Origin: Mariprofundaceae bacterium
GTDB taxonomy: Bacteria > Pseudomonadota > Zetaproteobacteria > Mariprofundales > Mariprofundaceae
Length of the DNA stretch: 64,000 bases
Direction of reading: 5' to 3'
Assembly: GCA_021772895.1 (NCBI GenBank)
Contig: JAJFLC010000002.1
Span: forward strand, 1 to 64,000
The position numbers and the translations under genes were made by a program. The notes under the pieces were generated by a model. It was given only the letters and a program-made list of their open reading frames with translations, was not told the origin of the DNA and searched no databases. Positions 27,421 through 36,189 of the stretch are shown in pieces. Position 1 is the first letter of the stretch, and each line of letters begins with the position of its first letter.

Positions 27421-27902
27421 GCTTTCACCTCGATCGCCTGTGTAGGACAAGGCGCCACACAAGCACCACAGCCAGTACAGCTCTCTAAATCAATCGATGG
27501 CAAAGAAACGACACCTAACGCAGGAATAAATCGAATGGCTCTAGCCTCACACTGCTCGCCACACGTGTTGCAAACCACATGCTGAGTCGCCAGGCATTTT
27601 TCATTAATTTTTATTTTCGCTAACCAAGGTGATAAGAGCTCAGCGCTTAAGGCCGACGTTGTGCAAATATCCACACACTTTTTACAAAAGGTACATTCGC
27701 CTTGGCTGAAATCAACCCGTGGATAACCGCCTGCTGTTTCCGGCACTAAAATATGTTCGGGACATACGGAAAGGCAATCACCACAACGTGTACAAGCATC
27801 TAAAAAAGATGTCTCATTGATTGCCCATGGGGGGCGAAGCGGGGCAGCCTTATCTTTCAGGCCCATCCCCAAAAATTGTCGGCGCGATTGTACAGGAGAC
27901 AT
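27417..27902 (-). CDS. napF: ferredoxin-type protein NapF
   Basis: Four cysteine clusters for [4Fe-4S] centres: CTRCGDCLSVCP, CTFCKKCVDIC, CNTCGEQC and CTGCGACVAPCP. NapF acts on the cytoplasmic side in NapA maturation or electron supply. The N-terminus MSPVQSRRQFLGMG resembles a Tat motif, which is common in NapF and does not prove export. First gene of napFDAB. The 145-bp gap before nasA shows no clear regulatory site. Confidence 0.93.
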   Translation of the reverse strand: MSPVQSRRQFLGMGLKDKAAPLRPPWAINETSFLDACTRCGDCLSVCPEHILVPETAGGYPRVDFSQGECTFCKKCVDICTTSALSAELLSPWLAKIKINEKCLATQHVVCNTCGEQCEARAIRFIPALGVVSLPSIDLESCTGCGACVAPCPTQAIEVKA

Positions 27903-28047
27903 TTTCTCTCTTTTAGAACATTTTCTTTACTATACACATAATAGACCTCTGCACCTTGATAAACAACTCCATATTGTACGTTGCAAGCTACACCTTATTT
28001 GAGTGCCAAAAAGAGCAACTTAGTCATCTTAAGCATGACCAAACAGC

Positions 28048-30732
28048 TTAGGATGCGTCCAGGAGCAACCTTTTAATTTCTGGAACACACGATCCACAAC
28101 CCGTACCAGCCATGGTGCAGGCTTTGATGGCATCCACAGAATCATTGCCATCTTTTATAGCCGCTATCAACTCCAATTCACCCACATTCTGGCAAGCACA
28201 AATAATCTTGCCCTTGGTATCTTCCTTGGTGACAGGGCCACCCGGAGCCAACAGAAACGGACGCAGCTCATTCACATCGCGACCTTCCAGCATCAGTTTG
28301 CGCAGCCACTGCGCCTCGTGCATATCACCGCCCACCCAGCGCACAGCCACCAAATGCCCATCATCAAGCCATGCCTTACGATTGATACCAAACTTACGAT
28401 CAGAATAGGTAAGTGTTTCAAAGCTTTTACCCAGCTCCAACATCTGATCCAGACGTTTGTACTGCGCTTCTTTCAACGCTTTCGTACACGCCAAATCAAT
28501 GGATGTCACAGGATGATCACTGCCCGAGCAAGACACAACGCCGTAGGTATACCCTTCAATCATCTCCCGCCCAAGTGGGATATGTTGCCCTGCAATCAAC
28601 ATCATGCCCTGCCATGCAGGCTCAAAACGCCGCACTTCTACGGCGGAGTGTTTGAATTCAGGCTCTTTGGATACGGGATCAACCACAGATTGAATCAACG
28701 CATTGGCACGACCACTGCGGGCGGTCATGCTGCCCCAATGCATAGGCAGAAATACCAGACCAGCACGTACATCCTTGCTGATTTGTGCCGACACAATCAC
28801 TTCACCACGCCGAGAGCTCACCAACACCAGATCTTCATCATCAATCTCTCTGGCTCTGGCATCATCAGGATGCATTTGCAGCTGCGGAATCGGCGCATGT
28901 TGCATCAACTGCGGCACATTGCCGCTTTTGGTCATGGTATGCCATTGATCGCGAATGCGGCCCGTGGTCAAAGAGATAGGAAACGCTGCATCGGTGGGTT
29001 CGGCTACGGGTTTGTAGGGTGTATCCATGAAGTGCGCTTTTTTATCCGCTGTTTCAAAGATGTCATCGGTATACAGGCGTTTGATTTGATTGGGTTTTGA
29101 GCCTTTGGGGTATGGCCATTGTTGCGGCCCAAACTCATCCAGCACAGCATACGACAAACCTGTGATATCAATATCACGGCCTTGGGTGAGGCCACAATGT
29201 TCATCAAACACATCACCTGTTTTTTCATAGTTAAAAGCAGAAGACCAGTCTTTGCCCAGCTTCTGACCCAAACACAGACCAAAATCAGCCGCAATTTTCC
29301 AATCAGGGCGCGACAATCCCGCCGCAGGCAACGCTTGTTGCAAGTGGGTGATACATCTTTCCGAATTGGTGACAGAACCTTCCTTTTCTGCCCAGCCTGC
29401 CGCAGGAAACAAAACATGGGCAAACTTGGTGGTATCTGTGGGGTGATAGGCATCAGAAACCATCACCAATTCAGCTTTTTTCAAAGCCGCTTGCGCACGT
29501 TTGGCATCTGGCATGGATACAATCGGGTTGGTGCAGGCAATCCATACTGCTTTGACTGTGCCTGCTTCTAACGCATCAAAAAGCTCAGTGGCTGTTAGCC
29601 CTGGGGTTTGTGGCACATCATCCACACCCCAATACGCTGCCACTTCTTTACGATGTTCTGGATTGGTATAATCACGATGTGCCGCCAACATATTAGCCAG
29701 CCCGCCCACTTCACGGCCGCCCATGGCATTGGGTTGACCTGTTAAGGAAAATGGCCCGCAACCTTCTTTACCCACCTGCCCTGTTGCCAGATGCAAATTG
29801 ATCAGCGCATTGTTTTTATCCGTGCCTGAAGTGGATTGATTCAAACCCATGGTGTAAAAAGAGAGGGTTTTATTTTCAGCAAACCACAAGGCTGCTTTGA
29901 CAATATCTTCGGCATTCAAACCGCAGATTTCTGCGGCTTTTCGCGGGGTCATCAACTTCGCACGTTGGCTTACAGCTTCAAAACCTGTGGTATAACTGTC
30001 CACATAATCCTGATCAACAAAATCTTCCCACATCATCACATTCAACATTGCCTGAAACAGTGCCACATCGGTGCCGGGTTTGAGTGGCAGGTGCAGATCA
30101 GCAATCGAGCAGGTATCGGTGCGGCGAGGATCGGCAACAATCACCTTTAAATCAGGATTGGCCTCTTTGGCAGCCTCCAAACGTCGAAACACGATGGGAT
30201 GGGCAAAGGCAGGGTTGGCACCTGCAATAAAATAACAACTTGCCAGCTCAATATCATCATAACAGGTCGGCGGGCCATCGGCACCAAAGGCACGCTTATA
30301 ACCTGCAACCGCCGAAGACATGCAAAGCCGTGAATTGGTATCGATATTATTGCTGCCAATAAACCCTTTCATCAGTTTGTTGAAGACATAATAATCTTCG
30401 GTCAGCAATTGCCCCGACACATAAAATGCCACGGCATCCGAGCCATGTTTTTTAATAATATCAGCAAACTTTTGCGCTGAATAATCAAGGGCTGTATCCC
30501 AGTCCACAGGTGCAAGCGGTTGATTCAGGGATGTGCGCAATTGCGGACGCAGCAAGCGATCATGGGTGCGTACCGTATGGTGAAGTTCACGACCTTTGGA
30601 ACACAGTTTACCTTGATTGGTAGGGTGAGAAACATTGCCAGTCAGCGAGATGATACGTTCACCATCTGTTTCCAGGCGAATGCCGCAGCCCGTACCACAA
30701 TAGGAACAGGCACTGTTGACTGTTTTGGTCAT
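28048..30732 (-). CDS. nasA: assimilatory nitrate reductase catalytic subunit
   Basis: Cytoplasmic Mo-bis-MGD nitrate reductase. The [4Fe-4S] ligands are Cys9, Cys12, Cys16 and Cys44, and the Mo ligand is Cys137 in SRLCMSSAV. A C-terminal BFD-type [2Fe-2S] domain spans about 840-890 (ICACQNVG ... GTGCGSCVPE). No signal peptide. 894 residues, the long NasA type that takes electrons from NADH- or ferredoxin-linked partners. AGGAGAG precedes the ATG. Confidence 0.96.
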   Translation of the reverse strand: MTKTVNSACSYCGTGCGIRLETDGERIISLTGNVSHPTNQGKLCSKGRELHHTVRTHDRLLRPQLRTSLNQPLAPVDWDTALDYSAQKFADIIKKHGSDAVAFYVSGQLLTEDYYVFNKLMKGFIGSNNIDTNSRLCMSSAVAGYKRAFGADGPPTCYDDIELASCYFIAGANPAFAHPIVFRRLEAAKEANPDLKVIVADPRRTDTCSIADLHLPLKPGTDVALFQAMLNVMMWEDFVDQDYVDSYTTGFEAVSQRAKLMTPRKAAEICGLNAEDIVKAALWFAENKTLSFYTMGLNQSTSGTDKNNALINLHLATGQVGKEGCGPFSLTGQPNAMGGREVGGLANMLAAHRDYTNPEHRKEVAAYWGVDDVPQTPGLTATELFDALEAGTVKAVWIACTNPIVSMPDAKRAQAALKKAELVMVSDAYHPTDTTKFAHVLFPAAGWAEKEGSVTNSERCITHLQQALPAAGLSRPDWKIAADFGLCLGQKLGKDWSSAFNYEKTGDVFDEHCGLTQGRDIDITGLSYAVLDEFGPQQWPYPKGSKPNQIKRLYTDDIFETADKKAHFMDTPYKPVAEPTDAAFPISLTTGRIRDQWHTMTKSGNVPQLMQHAPIPQLQMHPDDARAREIDDEDLVLVSSRRGEVIVSAQISKDVRAGLVFLPMHWGSMTARSGRANALIQSVVDPVSKEPEFKHSAVEVRRFEPAWQGMMLIAGQHIPLGREMIEGYTYGVVSCSGSDHPVTSIDLACTKALKEAQYKRLDQMLELGKSFETLTYSDRKFGINRKAWLDDGHLVAVRWVGGDMHEAQWLRKLMLEGRDVNELRPFLLAPGGPVTKEDTKGKIICACQNVGELELIAAIKDGNDSVDAIKACTMAGTGCGSCVPEIKRLLLDAS

Positions 30733-30764
30733 TCTCTCTCCTATATCTCAAGCAAATTCAACGA

Positions 30765-30832
30765 ACCACAAAGGCACGAAGACACAAAGAAAAACTTATT
30801 ATAGTTACGTTGTGCCGATGTGCCTTTGTGGT
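30765..30832. repeat. long inverted repeat between nasA and nirD
   Basis: ACCACAAAGGCAC (30765-30777) is exactly complementary to GTGCCTTTGTGGT (30820-30832), with further partial pairing inward. Similar CCACAAAGGCAC repeats occur between genes in many environmental bacteria. It may end or stabilise the nirBD message. Confidence 0.65.
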
Positions 30833-30855
30833 AAAAGCTACAAATGACTCGACGC

Positions 30856-31176
30856 TTATAAACTCAAGAAAACCTGACCATCTTCAACTTTGACAGGATA
30901 CGTTTTAACGCAACCCTCATCGGGTGCCGCCACAACCCCATCATCCAAGTGAATGCGCCAATTGTGTAAAGGGCATAAAATATCATCACCGGAAATAATG
31001 CCTTCAGCCAGTGGCCCATGTTTATGTGGGCAACGGTTTTCTATGGCTTTCACTCTATCATCGGTGAGTCGGAATACGGCAATCACCGTATCACCAGCAT
31101 TCACCGTACGCGCTTGCGATGGTGGAATCTCATCAAGCTTACAAACTTCAATCCATGCTGCTGTTGCGTTACCCAT
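30856..31176 (-). CDS. nirD: nitrite reductase (NADH) small subunit
   Basis: Rieske-fold subunit of cytoplasmic NirBD. The Rieske ligands are all present (Cys49, His51 in CPHKHGP; Cys68, His71 in CPLHNW), so it probably binds [2Fe-2S], unlike some NirD proteins that lost them. 106 residues. It starts just after the nirB stop. Confidence 0.94.
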   Translation of the reverse strand: MGNATAAWIEVCKLDEIPPSQARTVNAGDTVIAVFRLTDDRVKAIENRCPHKHGPLAEGIISGDDILCPLHNWRIHLDDGVVAAPDEGCVKTYPVKVEDGQVFLSL

Positions 31177-31177
31177 C

Positions 31178-33634
31178 TTATGCTTCCACCCTTACTGGAA
31201 TATCAATGCGTTTGTATTCCGAAAATTTGTTTAATTGTTCTTTTTCAGCATCGGCAACACGTGCTGCCCATGGATCCTGATCCTGGGTTGCAATATATGC
31301 ATCCATACGCGCCACCAAGGCTTTGCGGCTTTCAAGATCATCCACCACCAAGGCTTTGATGCTGTCTAAACCCACACGTTTCTGCCATGGGGCAGTGCGC
31401 TCATTGTGGCGACCTGTTTCACGGTAGTGTTGTAAATAAGCTTTGCTCACTTCTTCGACTTCTTCGGCTGTTTCCACAATGCACAACAGCTCTGTGGCGA
31501 CAACATGCACACCGCCATTACCACCCGTGCTGATTTCCCAGCCGCCTTCAACGCCCACGATGCCAATATCTTTAATAGTTGCTTCAGCACAGTTGCGCGG
31601 GCAACCCGACACACCAAATTTCACTTTGGCCGGGAACCAAATCCTATCCAGGCGTTTTTCAAGATGGATACCCAATGAGGTTGAGTCCTGAGTACCAAAT
31701 CTACACCATTTTGAACCCACACACGTTTTCACGGTGCGCAATGCTTTGCCGTAAGCAAAACCACTTGGCATATCCAGATCTTTCCACATCGCTGTTAAAT
31801 CTTCTTTTTTCACACCCAGCAAATCAATACGCTGGCCGCCTGTGATTTTCACGGTGGGCACATCATATTTTTTCGCGACAGTCGCAATGCGAATCAAATC
31901 ATCCGGTGTCGTTTCGCCGCCATAAATACGTGGAATCACCGAGAATGTGCCATCTTTCTGGATGTTGGCATGCATCTTTTCATTGGCGATGCGTGAGCTG
32001 CGATCATCTTCAGAATCTTCAGGGAACAACATACCAATGTAATAGTTGATTGCCGGGCGACACACCTGACAGCCCTCACCTTTCCACTCCAAAACGTTCA
32101 TCACTTCACGAACCATGGTCAGTTTCTTGGTTTTGATTTGCTCTTTAACCTGCTCATGATTCAAATCGGTACAACCACAAATCGGCTCATGGTCGGATTC
32201 AACAAATGCCGTACCCAAGGTTGAAGCAAGCAATTGATCCACAAGGTCTGCACAGCCACCGCAAGAACCAGCTGCTTTAGTGCAGCTGGTCACTTCCTTG
32301 CGCGTGGTTAAACCCTTGGTCATGATGGCATCAACCACATCTTTTTTGCTGACGCCATTACAACCACAAACGATAGTGTCATCGGCCATCGCCGAGACCA
32401 AATCAATGCCCGAATGCCCGGAATCACCCAAGCCAGATGCCGAAAAGAGCAGGCTGGAGCGTTGCTCGGATACATCTTTGCCATCTTGCATCCATTGGAA
32501 AAATGTTGGCCCATCGGCGGTGTCGCCAAACATGACCACACCTTTGATTTTATCATCTTCAAGCACGAGTTTTTTGTAAACACCACCCACGCGATCCATC
32601 AGCTCAAGCACATCAGCACCTGGGCCTCCCATGAAATCGCCAGCTGAAAACACATCCACACCAGAAACTTTCAACTTGGTCGAAACCACCGAACCCTGAT
32701 ACGCCTTTAATCCTTGCCCTGTAATCTGATAGGCAAGCACTTTGGCCTGCTCAAACAGTGGTGCCACCAAACCATAAGCAATGCCGCGATGTTCTGCGCA
32801 TTCACCCACCGAATAAATCGCAGGATCCGTCACCGTTTGCATATAATCATTCACCACAATGCCACGGTTGCAATAAATGCCAGAATCCTTGGCCAAAGCC
32901 ATGTTCGGACGAATGCCCACGGCCATAATCAACAAATCACAATCAAGGCTTGAACCATCTTTAAATTTCAGCCCTGAAACACGCTTATCACCCATGACTT
33001 CAGTGGTTAGCGTGGAAACCTTGAAATGCATGCCTTGCTCTTCCAGATCAGCACGCAACATTTCACCTGCAACACTATCAAGCTGCATATTCATCAGTGT
33101 GGCCTGATCATGAATCACAGTGGCTTCCATACCTAAATTGAGCAGACCTTTGGCAGCTTCAAGACCAAGCAAACCACCACCAATCACAGCCGCTTTTTTG
33201 TATTTCTTGGCCGCTGCAAACATTTTATCGCAATCATCAATATCGCGGAAAGCCATTACGCCGTCTTTGTCGTGACCGGGCACAGGAATAATAAAAGGAT
33301 CAGACCCTGTAGCGATAATCAGGTTGTCGTATTCGGCTTCAGTGCCATCTTCTGCGATGACCTTCTTATAACCACGCTGAATCTCTTTGATGCGCTTACC
33401 CATATGCAAGGTAATGCCGTTATCGGCATACCATTGTTCATCGTTAAGGATAATATCTTCAACAGTGGTATCTCCCGCCAGAACCGGAGAAAGCATAATA
33501 CGGTTATAATTCGGATATTTCTCTGCGCCGAAGATTGTAATATCAAACATATCAGGATTAGCTTGCAGGATCTCTTCGATCGCACGAACCCCTGCCATAC
33601 CATTACCAATCATCACCAGTTTTTTCTTCAACAT
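31178..33634 (-). CDS. nirB: nitrite reductase (NADH) large subunit
   Basis: Reduces nitrite to ammonium with NADH in the cytoplasm. N-terminal FAD/NAD part (MIGNGMAGVRAIEE, then GGGLLGLEAAKGL near 152), two BFD-type iron-sulfur segments (CGCNGVSKKD; GSCGGCADL; ICGCTDLNHEQ), and the C-terminal sulfite/nitrite reductase domain with siroheme-cluster cysteines (TCVGSKWCRFGTQ and GVSGCPRNCAEA). 818 residues, full length. A sigma-54 promoter lies 37 bases upstream. Confidence 0.97.
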   Translation of the reverse strand: MLKKKLVMIGNGMAGVRAIEEILQANPDMFDITIFGAEKYPNYNRIMLSPVLAGDTTVEDIILNDEQWYADNGITLHMGKRIKEIQRGYKKVIAEDGTEAEYDNLIIATGSDPFIIPVPGHDKDGVMAFRDIDDCDKMFAAAKKYKKAAVIGGGLLGLEAAKGLLNLGMEATVIHDQATLMNMQLDSVAGEMLRADLEEQGMHFKVSTLTTEVMGDKRVSGLKFKDGSSLDCDLLIMAVGIRPNMALAKDSGIYCNRGIVVNDYMQTVTDPAIYSVGECAEHRGIAYGLVAPLFEQAKVLAYQITGQGLKAYQGSVVSTKLKVSGVDVFSAGDFMGGPGADVLELMDRVGGVYKKLVLEDDKIKGVVMFGDTADGPTFFQWMQDGKDVSEQRSSLLFSASGLGDSGHSGIDLVSAMADDTIVCGCNGVSKKDVVDAIMTKGLTTRKEVTSCTKAAGSCGGCADLVDQLLASTLGTAFVESDHEPICGCTDLNHEQVKEQIKTKKLTMVREVMNVLEWKGEGCQVCRPAINYYIGMLFPEDSEDDRSSRIANEKMHANIQKDGTFSVIPRIYGGETTPDDLIRIATVAKKYDVPTVKITGGQRIDLLGVKKEDLTAMWKDLDMPSGFAYGKALRTVKTCVGSKWCRFGTQDSTSLGIHLEKRLDRIWFPAKVKFGVSGCPRNCAEATIKDIGIVGVEGGWEISTGGNGGVHVVATELLCIVETAEEVEEVSKAYLQHYRETGRHNERTAPWQKRVGLDSIKALVVDDLESRKALVARMDAYIATQDQDPWAARVADAEKEQLNKFSEYKRIDIPVRVEA

Positions 33635-33670
33635 TTATCGTCTCCGTTTGTATGCGGTCTAGCCGACTTC

Positions 33671-33686
33671 AGCAATCCTGATGCCA
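33671..33686 (-). promoter_or_regulatory. sigma-54 promoter of nirB
   Basis: On the minus strand TGGCATCAGGATTGCT keeps GG-N10-GC and the TTGC core. Transcription would start near 33660, giving a 26-nt leader with GGAG before the nirB ATG. Confidence 0.75.
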
Positions 33687-33750
33687 TGAGAAAAAACACA
33701 CCAAATTCCATCATTTATTCAAATTCCGTGGTTTCGACCCATGAAACACA

Positions 33751-33785
33751 AAGCTTCAGCGCACAAGAATTGTGCACTGAAGCTT
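33751..33785. promoter_or_regulatory. NtrC-like palindrome upstream of nirB
   Basis: Sixteen-base arms (33751-33766 and 33770-33785) match except at one position around GAA. The core read on the minus strand, TGCACAA-TTC-TTGTGCG, has the 7-3-7 layout of NtrC sites. It is about 108 bases before the predicted start, a usual enhancer distance. Confidence 0.55.
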
Positions 33786-33883
33786 AATTTATAGACATTC
33801 CAACCCATCGCTACCCCATAGAAATCCAATACAGCAGCAATGATCGAGGCGGAATCTCTATCGCCACAACACAACAAAGTCCA

Positions 33884-35164
33884 TCAGAATTTATAGCTCG
33901 CCAGCACATAACCAAAGCTGGCTGTATCAGACTTACCGCCATTGCGCTCTGCCACTGCTTTACCCGGATTAAAGATTGAATAATTCGCTACAAGTGCCAG
34001 GCCTTTTACCGCAGCCACTTTGTAAACGATTTTCAAATCAATCTCTGTCCCGGCATCTTTTGAAGTATAAGCAGGATTGCCTGCAAACAGGCTGCCTGCA
34101 CCCACAACATTCAACCAATCGCCTGTCGCCTTATCAAGTGAAAGAAAATGCACATTACCCTTAAATGTCAGCCCTTTTAACGGCGATGTTTTTAATGATA
34201 AACGAATATCTCTCATATTGGCCCAGGAAAAACGATCCATTTCACCGTAGTGAGCATGATTGGTGTGAAACGGAAATACAAAATCCTTGTGCTCACCAGC
34301 ACCTGGCGTTGCATCGCCAGGACTGTAGTCATATTCTATGCCTATACGGGTCTTCCACATATCAAAGGTATACCCTGCTTTCACTGCATAGGCCGAAGCA
34401 CTCTGAGTGACACCCTTTGCCCATTTTCCTGACTGAAAAGCAGCCTCTGCAGTGGCATCAATCCCACCCCATTTACCAAAGCCACGCGCACCATAGGTAT
34501 TGATGCTGCGACCTGCACCAACCGAAGCGCCATCACCGTGATACCAGTTGATAAAATAAGCATCCATGCCTGTTTTTGGTGCAACGGTGTAAGTACCATA
34601 AACACCCGTCAATCGACGATCTTCCCAGGTCACCAGAGATTGACCTTGGGGAGATGCAGCTGATGGTGTCATTGCACCAATATCCGATGGGTGTACTGCA
34701 AACGCATCAACCTTGAATGCATCATCTTTATAAAAAACTTTCATACCATCAAAGGTTCGAGCGACATCCTTCCAGCCCAGATGCCCCAGCAATCGTTGAT
34801 CGCCATAGACCAGCTGCTGCCTTCCCACTCTGACCCCAAACCCGCTCACATCATATTGCAGATAAGCCTGTAATAAATCCGCTTGTGTAAAGTTTTGAGT
34901 ATCCGTTGTTGTATGATTCAAAATATGAACTGCTTGAGGCTGTAAAAAAACGGATAGCCCGTTTCCAAAATCTGCCTTAGCCTTTATGTATAATCTGGAA
35001 TCGAATTCCCAACTGTTTTTGTCTACGGCTGAATTAAAATCCAGATTATTAAAAAACTGATACCGCTCACGCAAATCTGCCGACACATCCCATTCTGCCG
35101 CCATCGCCTGCGTGCAGCCAAAGATCATTGCCACTCCTAAAATACTACGTATTATTTTATGCAT
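33884..35164 (-). CDS. alginate-export-family outer-membrane porin (426 aa)
   Basis: Signal peptide (about 1-22, ending TQAMAA), then a beta-barrel of the alginate export family (EWDVSADLRERYQFFNNLD, FGVRVGRQQLVYGDQRLLG, TFDGMKVFYKDD), ending in an aromatic residue (ASYKF) as outer-membrane barrels do. Members form outer-membrane pores; few exported substrates are proven. ATG 35164 has GGAG upstream and replaces the longer frame. Its sigma-54 promoter nearly matches that of nrtA, which suggests passage of nitrate or nitrite, by inference. Confidence 0.85.
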   Translation of the reverse strand: MHKIIRSILGVAMIFGCTQAMAAEWDVSADLRERYQFFNNLDFNSAVDKNSWEFDSRLYIKAKADFGNGLSVFLQPQAVHILNHTTTDTQNFTQADLLQAYLQYDVSGFGVRVGRQQLVYGDQRLLGHLGWKDVARTFDGMKVFYKDDAFKVDAFAVHPSDIGAMTPSAASPQGQSLVTWEDRRLTGVYGTYTVAPKTGMDAYFINWYHGDGASVGAGRSINTYGARGFGKWGGIDATAEAAFQSGKWAKGVTQSASAYAVKAGYTFDMWKTRIGIEYDYSPGDATPGAGEHKDFVFPFHTNHAHYGEMDRFSWANMRDIRLSLKTSPLKGLTFKGNVHFLSLDKATGDWLNVVGAGSLFAGNPAYTSKDAGTEIDLKIVYKVAAVKGLALVANYSIFNPGKAVAERNGGKSDTASFGYVLASYKF

Positions 35165-35207
35165 TGTTGTATTCTCCATGTATTACAGTGTTGTATGAAC
35201 ATCCTAT

Positions 35208-35223
35208 AGCAACCGCTGTTCCA
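35208..35223 (-). promoter_or_regulatory. sigma-54 promoter of the porin gene
   Basis: TGGAACAGCGGTTGCT on the minus strand differs from the nrtA promoter at one base. The predicted start is near 35197, 33 nt before the porin ATG. Confidence 0.75.
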
Positions 35224-35417
35224 CTTTAGTTTTATCTTTATATTTTAATCAATTACGATAAACAATAGCTTTAAGAACACCTTCAAGCTGCTGGGTCACA
35301 TATCTCTTTGCCTAAAATATAATCAGAATTGTTCACAAAGAAGGCAGCGACCTGATAAAAGCCTCCAGACAAGTCAATGAATCACATATATAATAAGAAA
35401 AGCCTCGTCATCAGGAA

Positions 35418-35433
35418 GGGCATAGAGATTGCT
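35418..35433 (+). promoter_or_regulatory. possible sigma-54 promoter of the amidotransferase gene
   Basis: GGGCATAGAGATTGCT keeps GG-N10-GC and TTGC but lacks the leading T. The predicted start, about 35444, would fall one base before the ATG, giving a leaderless message. No ribosome binding site is visible, which fits. Confidence 0.35.
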
Positions 35434-35444
35434 ATTAGTAAGTT

Positions 35445-36146
35445 ATGAAACAACCCATTCTTATCCTTCAGCAAGTGGAACAAGAGCCTCCGGCGATGAT
35501 CCAACAAGCGATTGCCGATGCTGGCTGGCACAGCCAAATCATCATGACACAAACAGAACCTGTTCCTCAGTCATTAAGCAGCTATGCAGGCTTGATTGTT
35601 ATGGGTGGCCATATGTCAGCAAACGATATTCACCTGGATTTTATCGATCGCCAGATAAAGCTTTTGAAATGGTGTATCCGCGATGCTTTTCCGGTCTTTG
35701 CTATTTGTCTGGGCTCCCAGCTATTGGCAAAAGCCGCTGGTGGTGAGGTGATCCCATCTCCTGTCAGAGAACTGGGCTGGTATCCGTTACATCCAACTTT
35801 TTTTGCGATTGATGATCCCTTATATGGCGAAATGCTGGATACTGGCCTACAGGTCTTTCAATGGCATGGAGAAACATTCACCCTGCCTGAAACGGCTACA
35901 CTTCTTGCCACCTCACCGGAAGTTCTTCATCAGGCATTTCGATTAAAAGCCAGGCAATACGGCATGCAATTTCATGCCGAAATGACCGAGCCTTTGATTC
36001 GTGAATGGATTCATCACGGCACCAGCGAAAGTGCATATCTGGGAGAGCCTAAAGTCACTGCACTGTTAGATGAAATTCCAAAATCTTTACCGGTTGCAAG
36101 AGAATATTGTCGCCGCATGGTCAATGCATGGCTCAAGCTTTTGTAA
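35445..36146 (+). CDS. class I glutamine amidotransferase-like protein (233 aa)
   Basis: Type 1 GATase fold with an intact triad: Cys88 in AICLGSQLL, His177 and Glu179 in MQFHAEM, plus VMGGHMSAND near 52-61. It is a stand-alone domain resembling GMP-synthase-like or gamma-glutamyl hydrolase proteins; the substrate is unknown. It is divergent from the porin and followed by a CNB protein 43 bp later. Its place beside ammonium-producing genes hints at glutamine metabolism or sensing. Confidence 0.82.
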   Translation: MKQPILILQQVEQEPPAMIQQAIADAGWHSQIIMTQTEPVPQSLSSYAGLIVMGGHMSANDIHLDFIDRQIKLLKWCIRDAFPVFAICLGSQLLAKAAGGEVIPSPVRELGWYPLHPTFFAIDDPLYGEMLDTGLQVFQWHGETFTLPETATLLATSPEVLHQAFRLKARQYGMQFHAEMTEPLIREWIHHGTSESAYLGEPKVTALLDEIPKSLPVAREYCRRMVNAWLKLL

Positions 36147-36189
36147 CATCCAATATTATATAACAAACAAATTAAAAAAGGAGCATGCA

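Noticed and set aside
27903-28047. FNR or sigma-54 promoter of napF
   Set aside because: TTGAT half-sites appear but without a matching second half, and no GG-N10-GC site with TTGC is present on the minus strand.
33635-33883. ANTAR/NasT-type attenuation leader before nirB
   Set aside because: A strong hairpin exists but its loop is three bases, not the six-base loops of ANTAR targets. The predicted sigma-54 start lies downstream of it, so it would not be in the main nirB leader.
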